Below are positions 46,736 through 55,592 of a DNA stretch of 64,000 nucleotides, piece after piece (within the stretch, counting starts at the first letter, position 1; every line of letters begins with the position of its first letter). Origin of the DNA: Hymenobacter psychrotolerans DSM 18569 (GTDB lineage: Bacteria; Bacteroidota; Bacteroidia; Cytophagales; Hymenobacteraceae); the NCBI RefSeq assembly GCF_900142395.1, contig NZ_FRAS01000001.1:310001-374000 (forward strand), written 5' to 3'. The notes beneath the pieces were generated by a model. The model did no database searches and had not been told where the DNA came from. It saw only the letters and a list, made by a program, of their open reading frames with translations. The position numbers were made by a program, and so were the translations under genes.

Positions 46736-46829
46736 AGTATTGAGTATGCAGTACTGAGTAGTTAGTATTGGCATAAGCCCGTTTTTCAGGCGGTACTGCC
46801 TAACTACTCATGTCTCAGTACTCAATACT
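46736..46829. repeat. inverted repeat over the start codon of an ABC ATPase
   Basis: The 30-base arms at 46736-46765 and 46800-46829 pair at 21 positions: AGTATTGAGTA with TACTCAATACT and GAGTAGTTAG with CTAACTACTC. The right arm contains the ATG at 46810 and the first codons of the ABC gene. A second pairing is possible between AGTACTGAG (46750-46758) and CTCAGTACT (46814-46822). The stem would hide the start region, so translational control is possible; this is inference. Confidence 0.6.
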
Positions 46830-47550
46830 TTCTGTCGAAAATCTGGTTGCGGGGTATGAACAGCGTGTTCTGCTCCGCAACCTTTTTTTCGCCGTACCGG
46901 AGCCGTCGTTCGTGGCCATTGTGGGGCACAACGGCTGCGGCAAAACCACGCTGTTTCGTGTCCTGACCGGGCAGCTCCCCTACTCGGGCACCGTGCGCCT
47001 TGGCGGGCAGGACCTGCGGCAGATAGCCCGCCCTGCCGCTGCCGGGCACCTCGCCTATCTGCCGCAGCGCACTACGGTGGGCTTTCCGATTCGGGTGCGC
47101 GAGCTGGTGGTGATGGGCCGCTACCGCCACCACGGCCTGCTCAGTGCCTACTCGCTGCTTGACTACCAGCTGGCGGATGCGGCTCTGGCCCGCGTGGGCG
47201 GCGCTCACCTTGCCCAGCGCGACTTCACGCTGCTTTCCGGTGGGGAGCAGCAGCTGGTATGGCTGGCCCAGCTCAGCCTGCAGGACGCGCCCCTGTATCT
47301 GCTGGACGAGCCCACCCAACAGCTGGATGTGTACTACCGGCGCCGGGTCTTCGACTTGCTGACGACCTGGGTGACGGAACAGCGCAAAACCGTGCTCTGC
47401 ATCACCCACGACCTCGACAACCTGCTGGCTTTTTCCGAAGGGTTTCTCCTCAATCTGTCTCATCCGCAGCCCCACCTGGAGCCGCTCACTCCCACCACGG
47501 TGGCAGCGGCACGCGCTTTTCTGGAAAGCGAAGCCTCTCTGCGCGTGTAA
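46810..47550 (+). CDS. ABC transporter ATP-binding protein, FecE-like
   Basis: The 246-residue protein is a single ABC domain: Walker A GHNGCGKTTL, Q-loop in AYLPQRTTVGF, signature LLSGGEQQLVWLAQ, Walker B YLLDEPTQQLD and the switch His in CITHDLDN. It is closest in form to the ATPases of iron-siderophore and cobalamin importers (FecCDE/BtuCD type). There is no permease or binding protein next to it, so it is an orphan ATPase. The first codons overlap an inverted repeat. It ends 15 bp from the convergent lycopene cyclase gene. Confidence 0.88.
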   Translation: MSQYSILSVENLVAGYEQRVLLRNLFFAVPEPSFVAIVGHNGCGKTTLFRVLTGQLPYSGTVRLGGQDLRQIARPAAAGHLAYLPQRTTVGFPIRVRELVVMGRYRHHGLLSAYSLLDYQLADAALARVGGAHLAQRDFTLLSGGEQQLVWLAQLSLQDAPLYLLDEPTQQLDVYYRRRVFDLLTTWVTEQRKTVLCITHDLDNLLAFSEGFLLNLSHPQPHLEPLTPTTVAAARAFLESEASLRV

Positions 47551-47565
47551 GCAGCTGAGCGGCGG

Positions 47566-48741
47566 CTATTGGTCGCGCTGGCCGGGTCGGCCCCGCAGCA
47601 CGTGCCAGATAGAGCGCAGAAAAGGCCACGGCGACACGGAATTCATGATCTGGAAGTTCTCTACCCACGTCGTCCGCTCATCCAGAAAGTCGAAGATGCG
47701 CTCCACCGGATTGCGCCGAAACAGGTCGGAGAAAATGTCGCGCGTGATTTCGCCGCGGCGGCGCATGATGTCGAGTAGCAGCGTATCGAAGAAGTGAAAC
47801 TGCCACTGGTCGCCGGTGAGGTGGCGCGGCGGCGCACCGGTAGCGGCCAGCGCCTGCACCAGCCGCGCCGAGTGCGCCTGAATCCGCTTGAAAGCATAGC
47901 CGGTGCTGGGTTTGGCGCGGCCGGCCCGCGTTCCTAGATTGATGATGTGCGGGCCATTGGCGGGGGGCAGCGGGTGGTCGGTCATCGGGATGGCGCCTAC
48001 TTCCTGCGCCTCCACCCGAAACTCCGCTACGCCCAGCCGCTGCAGATAGTCGCGCATAGCGGCCTCATAGTCTTGCTTTGGCAGCATCTGCTCCGAAAAC
48101 AGTGTGTACTCTATCAGTGCCCGCCGCCGGCTGTAGGGCATCACGTACATGAAGCGCGCCTGCTGGTGCTGCTCGCCCCGGAAGTCCATAAACTCCGCCA
48201 CCGCCGGGTCGAAAACGTCCTGGTTGGTTTCTACCTCCCAACCCACAAAGTGCTGCAGCAGGTAGCGGTGTTTCTGCGGCTGCGGCTGCAGCTGCGGCGG
48301 CCGGCTGTCGAAGGCATAACGGGCCACAAATGCACCGGCACTGCTGGTCGCCTGGGCTCCGTCCGGGGTGTTTTCGAGCGTTTCCACGGCCGCCTGCACC
48401 ATAGTAAACTGCGGACTGGCCGCTAGCGCCGCGCGCACAAACCGATAGAAATCCAGCCCCCGAATCATCTTGTAGCGGTGCCGCTTCAGCCGGAACACCC
48501 GCTCGAACTGCGGACTGCGGAAGGCCAGCTGCTCCCATTCGTGCGCTACGATTTTATCGAACAGCATCGGCTCGTCGGCCCAGAACGACCAGGTTCGGTC
48601 GTTCTGGTCTTTGGCGTCGGGCTCCAGCAGCAGCACGCGCTTGTCGGCCAGCCGGGGCTCCTGGCTGATATGGTAGGCCAGGCTCAGGCCGGCCGCGCCG
48701 CCGCCCACAATCAGATAGTCAAAAACAGGAGGTGTAGCCAC
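47566..48741 (-). CDS. crtY: CrtY-type lycopene cyclase
   Basis: Lycopene beta-cyclase makes beta-carotene from lycopene. The 391-residue protein has the FAD-binding start DYLIVGGGAAGLSLAYH, the family mark NDRTWSFW near residue 46, and the later region AGRAKPSTGYAFKRIQAHS. It fits pink or red pigmented Bacteroidota. The other carotenoid genes are not in this window. It is possibly soluble or membrane-attached. A hairpin between it and the upstream hydrolase gene suggests its own transcript. Confidence 0.92.
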   Translation of the reverse strand: MATPPVFDYLIVGGGAAGLSLAYHISQEPRLADKRVLLLEPDAKDQNDRTWSFWADEPMLFDKIVAHEWEQLAFRSPQFERVFRLKRHRYKMIRGLDFYRFVRAALAASPQFTMVQAAVETLENTPDGAQATSSAGAFVARYAFDSRPPQLQPQPQKHRYLLQHFVGWEVETNQDVFDPAVAEFMDFRGEQHQQARFMYVMPYSRRRALIEYTLFSEQMLPKQDYEAAMRDYLQRLGVAEFRVEAQEVGAIPMTDHPLPPANGPHIINLGTRAGRAKPSTGYAFKRIQAHSARLVQALAATGAPPRHLTGDQWQFHFFDTLLLDIMRRRGEITRDIFSDLFRRNPVERIFDFLDERTTWVENFQIMNSVSPWPFLRSIWHVLRGRPGQRDQ

Positions 48742-48745
48742 AAGA

Positions 48746-48772
48746 AACGGCGGCCTGAACAGGGCCGCCGTT
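48746..48772 (-). terminator. terminator after alpha/beta hydrolase gene
   Basis: Perfect 10-bp arms, AACGGCGGCC and GGCCGCCGTT (48746-48755 and 48763-48772), 29 bp behind the hydrolase stop, with T-rich sequence following on the minus strand. It lies 5 bp before the crtY start, so crtY must use a promoter inside or above it. Confidence 0.6.
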
Positions 48773-48801
48773 GCAAGTTAGGGCAGTTGCGCTACTTCGG
48801 G

Positions 48802-49461
48802 CTAGTGGCTTTCCATGCCCGAGAGGGCGCCAGCCAGGTCGCGTACCGCGTCGCGCACATCAAAGTCGAGGCGGGCGCTGAAGTGCTGGCGGCCCGGCAG
48901 AATGCTCACGCGTGAGTGCAGCCGCTCTTCCCAGAGGTGCTCGTTTTCCTGGTAGCCGGAGGTGTAGGGGTCGTCGTCGGAGAGCAGCACCATCAGCTTG
49001 TCCTGCGGAATCAGGCGGCGGGCAGCTTCGTAATCGATAGGGGTATCCATCCAGTTGAGAATATCCTGCCAGGGGCTGTCCACGGAAAACCAGCCGGCTA
49101 CGCACAGCACGCCGCCTACCGGCCGCGCATTGGGGTGTTGCTCGGCCACTCGCGCCAGGTAGTGCAGAATGGCCAGGCAGCCTACGCTATGGCCCACCAG
49201 CAGCACATCGGGCCCCAGCTGCTCCGGCGGCAGCACCTTCCGCAGATACTCCTCGGCCCGGTCTATTACGGGCAGGTCCCAGGCGGGCATGTTCAGCGCC
49301 TGCATCTGGTAGCGCATGCCGTCTTCGCTGGCTACCGCCTGCAGCTGCTCGCCCAGCCACGGATACCAATCGTCTTGCGGGCCACCCGCCCACCGGGGCA
49401 CAATAAACACTTTCTTGACTTGCTCAGCAGTTGATTCTTGCTGCATATTCCTTGGTTTCAT
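48802..49461 (-). CDS. RBBP9/YdeN-type alpha/beta hydrolase
   Basis: The 219-residue protein is an alpha/beta hydrolase of the RBBP9/YdeN family: oxyanion region PRWAGGPQDDWYPWL, nucleophile Ser92 in GHSVGC, acid Asp in LLSDDDPYT and His in PGRQHFSA. All catalytic places are filled. It has no signal peptide and should be cytoplasmic. The substrate is unknown; family members are serine hydrolases on esters or peptides. It is upstream of crtY on the same strand. Confidence 0.85.
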   Translation of the reverse strand: MKPRNMQQESTAEQVKKVFIVPRWAGGPQDDWYPWLGEQLQAVASEDGMRYQMQALNMPAWDLPVIDRAEEYLRKVLPPEQLGPDVLLVGHSVGCLAILHYLARVAEQHPNARPVGGVLCVAGWFSVDSPWQDILNWMDTPIDYEAARRLIPQDKLMVLLSDDDPYTSGYQENEHLWEERLHSRVSILPGRQHFSARLDFDVRDAVRDLAGALSGMESH

Positions 49462-49555
49462 TTAAACAATTCACCAAGATAAGTCCAATTCAACAACCTT
49501 GATTCTACTATTCCTGAAATAATCCAGGAGCTCGGCTTTACCAGTAGCCCAATAG

Positions 49556-49597
49556 CAATACAGCCAGCAGCTTCCGTAGATGCCGCTGGCTGTATTG
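49556..49597 (-). terminator. terminator after LOG-family gene
   Basis: Perfect 13-bp arms, CAATACAGCCAGC (49556-49568) and GCTGGCTGTATTG (49585-49597), with a 16-base loop. It lies 26 bp beyond the stop codon of the LOG-family gene, on the minus strand. Confidence 0.75.
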
Positions 49598-49622
49598 TTG
49601 TTAATCTGGTCTTTCGCCGGGC

Positions 49623-50486
49623 TTAGAAGTTCGGCGAGAGCAGGTATTTAGAGTAGAAGTCGTCGATGATTTTCACGGCCGACTCGGCGTCGTCTACCAG
49701 CTGCACGAGGTGCATGTCTTCGGGCGAAATGTTCTGCTCGTCTTCCAGCATCACTTTCTGAATCCAGTCGAACATGCCCTGCCAGTACTTGGTACCCACC
49801 AGCACGATGGGGAAACGGCCGATTTTCTTGGTCTGAATCAGCGTGATGGCCTCAAACAGCTCATCGAGCGTGCCGAAGCCGCCGGGCATGCCAATGAAGC
49901 CCTGGGCATACTTCACGAACATCACCTTCCGCACGAAGAAGTAGTCGAAGTTGATGATTTTGTCCGGGTCGATGTAGATGTTGTTGAACTGCTCGAAGGG
50001 CAGCTCAATGTTCAAACCTACCGAGCGGCCACCTTCGGAGTGGGCGCCTTTGTTGCCGGCTTCCATGATGCCGGGGCCGCCGCCCGTGATAACGCCGTAG
50101 CCGTGGCGCACCAGCTTGGCCGCAATTTCCTCGGCCATCTGGTAGTACGGGTTGTCGGGCTTGGTGCGGGCCGAGCCGAAGATGGATACGCACGGGCCGA
50201 TTTTGGACATCTTCTCGAAGCCTTCCACGAACTCGGCCATCACCTTGAAGATCTGCCAGGAGTCGGCAATCTTGATTTCGTTCCAGTCCTTGTCCACGAA
50301 GGCTTTGCGGATGCGCTGCTCATCGTCGATCTGAACGGTACGCTCACCGTGCGTCTGCTCCCGGATATCACTGATGGTCTTCACCTTGTTATCGTTGATA
50401 TTGGGCTGCATGATGGTCTGGCCGCTGCCAGCATTCAGCACTTCCTCGGCCACCTTGGTGCGGCTGGTTTTCTTGAGCTTGGTCAT
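49623..50486 (-). CDS. LOG family protein, cytokinin-type phosphoribohydrolase
   Basis: The 287-residue protein has the LOG core: GVITGGGPGIMEAGNKGA, GRSVGLNIELPFEQ, and the catalytic MPGGFGTLDELFE. These enzymes cleave ribose-5-phosphate from nucleotides, though many bacterial members have no proven substrate. The first about 70 residues are an extra N-terminal segment, charged and probably flexible. Older annotations call such proteins lysine decarboxylase, which is wrong by family. It follows an ABC permease gene on the same strand, with a terminator between. Confidence 0.9.
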   Translation of the reverse strand: MTKLKKTSRTKVAEEVLNAGSGQTIMQPNINDNKVKTISDIREQTHGERTVQIDDEQRIRKAFVDKDWNEIKIADSWQIFKVMAEFVEGFEKMSKIGPCVSIFGSARTKPDNPYYQMAEEIAAKLVRHGYGVITGGGPGIMEAGNKGAHSEGGRSVGLNIELPFEQFNNIYIDPDKIINFDYFFVRKVMFVKYAQGFIGMPGGFGTLDELFEAITLIQTKKIGRFPIVLVGTKYWQGMFDWIQKVMLEDEQNISPEDMHLVQLVDDAESAVKIIDDFYSKYLLSPNF

Positions 50487-50561
50487 AGTCTGCTACTTAC
50501 TGTAGGTGCCGGGCAACGCGCCCGCCACCAGAAGAATGGGGGAATTTGGCAAAAAGAAAGC

Positions 50562-50581
50562 CGCCCCGCCAAAGCGGGGCG
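50562..50581 (-). terminator. terminator after ABC permease gene
   Basis: Perfect 8-bp arms CGCCCCGC and GCGGGGCG with a 4-base loop. The A-rich stretch on its left becomes a T-rich tail on the minus strand. It lies 100 bp beyond the permease stop. Confidence 0.7.
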
Positions 50582-50681
50582 ACCAAAAGTACGGACATGC
50601 AAGGTAAGACTTTGTCGGCGGTAAATGACTATACAGTGAAATATCTATCTGTAGAGCGCACCAGCCATTGGTTCGGCTGTC

Positions 50682-51947
50682 TTACTTGCTTCGAATGGCA
50701 ATTACGGGGTCGAGGTTGGCGGCCAGCACAGCCGGAATGATGCCGGCCAGCACCCCAATCACCACCGACACGGTGAGGCCCAGCGTAATATTCCAGGCCG
50801 ACAGCGTGAGAGGCATGGCATCCTGGGGTATGAGCGTAATCAGCCAGACCAGGAAAATACCGGCCGCGCCGCCCAGCAGACACAGGAACACGGCCTCAAA
50901 CAGAAACTGAAACAGGATAAAGTAGTTTTTGGCACCCAACGACTTCTGGATGCCGATGATGTTGGTGCGCTCCTTCACCGACACGAACATGATGTTGGCA
51001 ATGCCGAAGCCACCCACCACCATGGCAAAGCCGCCAATCACCCAGCCCGCCAGCCCGATAACGGAAAAGAGCTTACCCACCATGTTGGTCAGCATTTCGG
51101 GGCGATTGAGGGCAAAGTTGTCTTCTTCGCGGGGCTTGAGGCTACGGATGTTGCGCAGCAGGCCCTTCATTTCATACTCCAGGTCGAGCAGGCCTACGTC
51201 TTCGTCGCGGCCTTTCACGGCAATGGTGGGCGTCACGCCGGTCAGGCCGTTGGTACTCAGGGCGAATATCTTGGTGAAGGCCCCGAACGGAATAACGCAG
51301 TTGGTGTCGTTGCTGGGCGTGTCCAGAATCTTCTTGCCTTCCTTCTTCACCACCCCAATGATGGTGAACGTGGTGCCCTTGGCCTTAAACTCCTTGCCCA
51401 GCGCCGAACCGTTCGGGTACAGGCTGGTGGCAATATCCGCCCCTACTACGGCCACGTTGCGGGCCGCATCCATTTCCTGCTGCGTGAAGTAGCGCCCTTC
51501 CTCAATAGGCAGCTCCGACACGTTGCGGTACTCAAACGACACGCCCATCAGGGCGCAGCCTTCCAGGCTGTTGGAGCCGGCTCGTAGCGTATTGCCGCCG
51601 GTAGCGGCGTACACGGCCACCCCTTTCTGGTTGTCGCTGAGCATGCGCTGCAGCTCCCGGAACTCGCGCACGGTGGGCGCGGGCCGCTGGAAGTAGCGCC
51701 ACCACGGGTAGTCGGGCTGGTCGAAGGTCCAGGGCATCTTCATGACGTAGATGACCTTGTCGCCAACGAAGCTCATACTTTGTCGTACGTTGGCTTCCAG
51801 CGAGTCCACCACTGTCAGTACCGCAATGATGGCGAAGATACCTACCGTGACGCCCAGCAGCGACAGAATTGTGCGCAACAGGTTGGCTTTGAGAGCTTGC
51901 CACGCAAATCGGAAGCTTTCCAGGGTCAGGCGTATGGTTTTCATCAA
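50682..51947 (-). CDS. ABC transporter permease, MacB/FtsX type
   Basis: The 421-residue protein has one membrane helix near residues 20-50 (LLRTILSLLGVTVGIFAIIAV in part), a periplasmic MacB-type domain from about 55 to 290, and three FtsX-type helices at about 300-410. It ends AIRSK, usual for these permeases. Such systems export lipoproteins, peptides or antibiotics with a separate ATPase, but none is encoded beside it. It starts MMKTIRLTLES; the second Met is equally possible. It is divergent from queA. Confidence 0.9.
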   Translation of the reverse strand: MMKTIRLTLESFRFAWQALKANLLRTILSLLGVTVGIFAIIAVLTVVDSLEANVRQSMSFVGDKVIYVMKMPWTFDQPDYPWWRYFQRPAPTVREFRELQRMLSDNQKGVAVYAATGGNTLRAGSNSLEGCALMGVSFEYRNVSELPIEEGRYFTQQEMDAARNVAVVGADIATSLYPNGSALGKEFKAKGTTFTIIGVVKKEGKKILDTPSNDTNCVIPFGAFTKIFALSTNGLTGVTPTIAVKGRDEDVGLLDLEYEMKGLLRNIRSLKPREEDNFALNRPEMLTNMVGKLFSVIGLAGWVIGGFAMVVGGFGIANIMFVSVKERTNIIGIQKSLGAKNYFILFQFLFEAVFLCLLGGAAGIFLVWLITLIPQDAMPLTLSAWNITLGLTVSVVIGVLAGIIPAVLAANLDPVIAIRSK

Positions 51948-52070
51948 GGAGCGGAGCAGTGAAAGAGCGAAGCAGAAAAAGCCGACGGGCGGGCAGCCAC
52001 AAGCACGGCATTCGCGTATTCACTCTTTGATTTTGAGGCGAAAAGTACTGATAAATCCGCCGGAGTTACG

Positions 52071-52078
52071 TACTTTCG
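52071..52078 (+). promoter_or_regulatory. candidate -7 element for queA
   Basis: TACTTTCG is one base from TAnnTTTG and lies 50 bp before the queA start. No -33 TTG was found at the right distance. Weak support. Confidence 0.3.
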
Positions 52079-52127
52079 CCGACCCAAATTTTTCTTAGCT
52101 TGCCCAGCTATTGCCTTTCCTGACCCT

Positions 52128-53180
52128 ATGAAGCTCTCCGAGTTTAAGTTTGAACTGCCTGAAGCACTTCTCGCCCAGCACCCCGCCAAGAACCGCGACG
52201 AGTCCCGCCTGATGGTGCTACACCGCGACAGCGGCAAGATTGAACACCGCGTCTTCAAGGATATCATCGAGTATTTCGGTGAAGGTGACGTGTTTGTTGT
52301 GAACGACACGAAGGTATTTCCGGCCCGCCTCTACGGCAACAAGGAAAAAACCGGCGCCAAGATTGAAGTGTTTCTGCTGCGCGAGCTGAACAAGGAAATT
52401 CACCTCTGGGACGTGCTGGTAGACCCGGCCCGCAAAATCCGGGTAGGCAATAAGCTTTACTTCGACGACGAAGGCATTGTGGTAGCGGAAGTTATCGACA
52501 ACACGACCTCCCGCGGCCGTACTATCAAGTTCCTGTTTGATGGCTCCGATGAGGAGTTCTACAAGGCGCTGCACAACCTGGGCGAAACGCCCCTGCCCCG
52601 CGAGTCCATCACGCGCGACGCGGAGCCGGCCGACAAAGAGCGGTACCAGACTATCTATGCCAAGAACACGGGCGCTGTAGCGGCTCCTTCGGCGGGCCTG
52701 CACTTTACCCGAGAGGTGATGAAGCGCCTGGAAATCAAGGGCGTAGAAATTGCACCGGTAACGCTGCACGTGGGCCTGGGCACGTTCCGTACGGTAGACG
52801 TGGAGGACCTGACCAAGCACAAGATGGACTCCGAGAACTTCATCGTGCCCGGCTCGTCGGCGGTGATAGTGAACCGTGCCCTCGACGCCAAAAAGCGGGT
52901 GTGCGCAGTAGGCACTACCTCAATGCGCGCTATGGAATCGTCGGTGTCGGCCAACTCGCGCCTGAAGGCCAACGAAGGCTGGACAGACCGGTTCATCTTC
53001 CCGCCGTACGATTTCAAGATTGCCAACTCGCTGATAACGAACTTCCATACGCCGGAAAGCACGCTCATGATGATGGCTTCGGCCTTCGCCGGGCACGAGT
53101 TCCTGATTGAGGCGTACCAGACGGCTATCAAAGAGAAATACAAGTTCTTCAGCTACGGCGACGCCATGCTGATTCTGTAG
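52128..53180 (+). CDS. queA: tRNA preQ1(34) S-adenosylmethionine ribosyltransferase-isomerase
   Basis: QueA builds epoxyqueuosine in the anticodon of tRNAs by moving a ribosyl group from S-adenosylmethionine. The 350-residue protein shows the full family pattern: [20 protein letters not shown] at the N-terminus, [34 protein letters not shown] and [13 protein letters not shown]. The length is normal. The start at 52128 is preceded by a C/T-rich leader. A terminator follows. There are no other queuosine genes beside it. Confidence 0.96.
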   Translation: MKLSEFKFELPEALLAQHPAKNRDESRLMVLHRDSGKIEHRVFKDIIEYFGEGDVFVVNDTKVFPARLYGNKEKTGAKIEVFLLRELNKEIHLWDVLVDPARKIRVGNKLYFDDEGIVVAEVIDNTTSRGRTIKFLFDGSDEEFYKALHNLGETPLPRESITRDAEPADKERYQTIYAKNTGAVAAPSAGLHFTREVMKRLEIKGVEIAPVTLHVGLGTFRTVDVEDLTKHKMDSENFIVPGSSAVIVNRALDAKKRVCAVGTTSMRAMESSVSANSRLKANEGWTDRFIFPPYDFKIANSLITNFHTPESTLMMMASAFAGHEFLIEAYQTAIKEKYKFFSYGDAMLIL

Positions 53181-53230
53181 TCTGATACCTGCTTTGAAGC
53201 GGCCGGCTTTCCGCCGGCTGCGCTTTGCTT

Positions 53231-53263
53231 AAACGCCCGGCCGCTTTCAGTGGCCGGGCGTTT
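53231..53263 (+). terminator. terminator after queA
   Basis: Perfect 12-bp arms, AAACGCCCGGCC (53231-53242) and GGCCGGGCGTTT (53252-53263), with a 9-base loop and then TACTTTTA. It lies 50 bp after the queA stop, inside the long open frame that precedes ispD, which argues that ispD starts later. Confidence 0.85.
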
Positions 53264-53308
53264 ACTTTTACGGCCGAACCTGCTTTCCTCCTTCTTATCC
53301 TGCTGCCC

Positions 53309-54022
53309 GTGGCCCTTGCTCCTCCCTCTTCTCAGCCTCGTTTTGCCATTATTGTAGCTGGCGGCAGCGGCACGCGCATGGGCGCCGACCGTCCCAAGCA
53401 GTTTCTGCCGCTGCTCGGTGAGCCGGTGCTGCTGCACACGCTCCGCCGCTTTGCGGCTACGGAGCTGGGCGTTCGGCGGCTGATAGTGGTGCTCCCGGCA
53501 GACCAGCTGGCTACGTGGCAGGAGTTGTGCGCGCAGCATGCCCCGGTGCCACCCCATGAGCTGGCCACTGGCGGCGCTACTCGCTGGGCTTCCGTGCGGC
53601 AGGGGCTGGCACAACTGGGGCAGGAAACCGAAGGAACTGTGGCCGTGCACGACGGCGTGCGGCCGCTGACACCAGCCCGCGTGATAGAAGCCACATTTGC
53701 CGCCGCCTATAACCACGGCGCGGCCGTGGCCGCCGTAGTGCCCAAAGACTCCGTGCGCAACCTCAGCCAGCAGGGTTCCTACGCCCTCAACCGCAGCCGC
53801 CTGCGCCTGGTCCAGACGCCGCAGTGCTTCGAGCTGCATCTGCTGCGCCGCGCTTACCAGCTACCGGAGCTGAACACCTTCACCGACGATGCCAGCGTGG
53901 TGGAAGACCTGCACCCGATTTATATTGTGGAAGGCGACTACCGCAACCTGAAAATCACGACGCCCGAAGATATGCTGCTGGCCGAGGTGCTTCTGAGAAC
54001 GGCAGAGGAGAACGGCAGCTAA
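53309..54022 (+). CDS. ispD: 2-C-methyl-D-erythritol 4-phosphate cytidylyltransferase
   Basis: IspD makes CDP-methylerythritol in the MEP isoprenoid pathway. Motifs present are AIIVAGGSGTRMG (CTP loop), DRPKQFLPL, VAVHDGVRPL and LKITTPEDM. I set the start at GTG 53309, giving 237 residues, because the frame upstream to TTG 53225 runs through the queA terminator and codes for a hydrophobic stretch not found in the family. No ATG fits. The gene is intact. Isoprenoid precursors from this step could feed the carotenoid made by crtY. Confidence 0.92.
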   Translation: MALAPPSSQPRFAIIVAGGSGTRMGADRPKQFLPLLGEPVLLHTLRRFAATELGVRRLIVVLPADQLATWQELCAQHAPVPPHELATGGATRWASVRQGLAQLGQETEGTVAVHDGVRPLTPARVIEATFAAAYNHGAAVAAVVPKDSVRNLSQQGSYALNRSRLRLVQTPQCFELHLLRRAYQLPELNTFTDDASVVEDLHPIYIVEGDYRNLKITTPEDMLLAEVLLRTAEENGS

Positions 54023-54102
54023 CCCTCACATTATCATGCTATAGCACCCGACCTAGCAGAACAGTACCTTCGCGTATCTTCTGGTTGTCTATGGTCTGGC
54101 CT

Positions 54103-54816
54103 ATGAAAACGCTGCTTCTATTGTCTCTGGCGCTGCTAACGGGCCCCATGAGTCTGGCCCAGGACTGTGGCCTGTACTACGACCTGCGCAAAGGCGGGAC
54201 ATACGAGCTAACCACCTTCGACAGCCGCGACCAGCCCAGCGGGCGGGTGGTGCAGGAAGTGCGGGAAGCCAACACCGCTGGCGGCAAAACCACGGCCCTC
54301 ATTCATCAGCAGGTATTCGATAAGAAGGGCAAGCCCAGTGCCTCCAACGACTATACCGTGGAATGCCAGGCCGGCCTCGTACGCCTCGATATGCGCGCTA
54401 TAATGAACCCGCAGGCACCCGGCCAGAATCCGCAGGCGGATATGGATGTGCAGGTAAGCGGCGACTTTCTGGAACTGCCCGCCCAGCTGAAGCCCGGCTC
54501 CACCCTGAAAAACGGTACCATGACGGTAGCTATGCGCGACAAGAAAAGCGGCACGGCCATTTCCACCACTACTATCAGCATCAGCAACCGCCGTGTGGAG
54601 GGCACAGAAACCATCAAAACGGAGGCAGGTAGCTTTGCCTGCACCAAAATTTCGCAGGATGTGCTGATGAAGACCGGTATCGGCAATCTGGCTATTCCGT
54701 TCTCGATGCGCACGGTAGAATGGTACGCGCCCGGCGTGGGGGCTGTGCGCTCCGAAACCTACCGCAAAGACAAGCTACTGGGCTACAGCCTACTCACGAC
54801 GGCGCCCCTACGGTAG
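54103..54816 (+). CDS. TapB-like exported protein
   Basis: ATG 54103 (MKTLLLLSLALL) gives a clean signal peptide ending MSLAQ; an ATG four codons earlier is possible. The 237-residue mature protein is of the TapB/DUF3108-like group by its start CGLYYDLRKGGTYELTTFDS and its later DKKGKPSASNDYTVEC and EWYAPGVGAVRSETY. Such proteins are exported and of unknown role in Bacteroidota. It is 80 bp behind ispD and could share its transcript. Confidence 0.75.
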   Translation: MKTLLLLSLALLTGPMSLAQDCGLYYDLRKGGTYELTTFDSRDQPSGRVVQEVREANTAGGKTTALIHQQVFDKKGKPSASNDYTVECQAGLVRLDMRAIMNPQAPGQNPQADMDVQVSGDFLELPAQLKPGSTLKNGTMTVAMRDKKSGTAISTTTISISNRRVEGTETIKTEAGSFACTKISQDVLMKTGIGNLAIPFSMRTVEWYAPGVGAVRSETYRKDKLLGYSLLTTAPLR

Positions 54817-54854
54817 TTCTACCCAGGCTTACTGCGCATAGGCCAGCCTGCCAC

Positions 54855-54885
54855 AAAGGGCCACCCTGGGGAGGGGTGGCTCTTT
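54855..54885 (+). terminator. terminator after TapB-like gene
   Basis: Arms AAAGGGCCACCCT and AGGGGTGGCTCTTT pair with a G-U or bulge, and end in TTTG. It lies 38 bp after the stop. Confidence 0.65.
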
Positions 54886-54976
54886 GCTGTTGAGCTACTT
54901 GCGCCCGATTCGGAACCAGCAGCCGGGCCGGCCGTATAGCCTAGCTGTTTCCGTGCCACGCCAAACCTCTGAATGT

Positions 54977-55552
54977 ATGCGCTTTTCTGCCTCATTTGCC
55001 CTGCCGCCGCTTTTGGCGCTGCTGGCCGCCTGCGGCTCCGGCACCAACAAAGACCCGGTGGCGGAGGCCCGGTTTCAGAACGAAAAGCGCATCGGCAATG
55101 AGGACGTGACGAGCAAGCAGGAGCGCGACGCCGGCTTTCTGGTGAATGCCGCCAGCTACAGCATGCTGGACACGGAAATGAGCCAGATGGCCCTGCGCAA
55201 GGCCTCCTCGCCCGATGTGAAATACCTGGCGCAGATGATTATCGGGGAGCATGCGACCATGCAAAAGGCCCTGCAGCAGCTGGCTGGGCAGAAAAGCATT
55301 GTGCTGCCAACCGGCCTAGGGGCCGAACAAGCCAAGCACCTCGGGCAACTAGGGGCCCTGACCGGGCCGGCATTTGACCGCAAGTATGCGGAGCTTCTCG
55401 AAGACAGCCACACAACCAGTGTCGATGAGTTTGAAGACATGAGCGACGACGCCTACGACGGTGACATCCGGGCGTTTGCGGCTAATTACCTCGCCCCGCT
55501 TAAGGCACATCTGGAAGCCGCTGACAACCTCGCCGACAAGCTCCCTAAATAG
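54977..55552 (+). CDS. DUF4142 lipoprotein
   Basis: ATG 54977 (MRFSASFALPPLLALLAAC) gives a lipobox LAAC with Cys19. The 191-residue protein has the DUF4142 helical domain: DAGFLVNAASYSMLDTEMSQ, KYLAQMIIGEHATMQKALQQ, and a C-terminal helix with KAHLEAADNL. The domain is an all-helical bundle, ferritin-like, found in envelope proteins. Its role is not established. A second DUF4142 lipoprotein lies at 56033, so a duplicated set is likely. Confidence 0.86.
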   Translation: MRFSASFALPPLLALLAACGSGTNKDPVAEARFQNEKRIGNEDVTSKQERDAGFLVNAASYSMLDTEMSQMALRKASSPDVKYLAQMIIGEHATMQKALQQLAGQKSIVLPTGLGAEQAKHLGQLGALTGPAFDRKYAELLEDSHTTSVDEFEDMSDDAYDGDIRAFAANYLAPLKAHLEAADNLADKLPK

Positions 55553-55592
55553 TAACGTTCCCGCATTTCTTACCACCAAACACCTTTCGTTT

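Noticed and set aside
46810..47550. A complete iron or cobalamin ABC importer
   Set aside because: Only the ATPase is present. Neighbouring genes are DUF2795 and crtY; no permease or binding protein is in the window.
50682..51947. MacB tripartite efflux system
   Set aside because: There is no fused or neighbouring ATPase and no membrane-fusion or outer-membrane partner gene.
52021..52127. A preQ1 riboswitch before queA
   Set aside because: The leader has no visible stem-loop with an A-rich tail of that kind, and queA is not a usual target.
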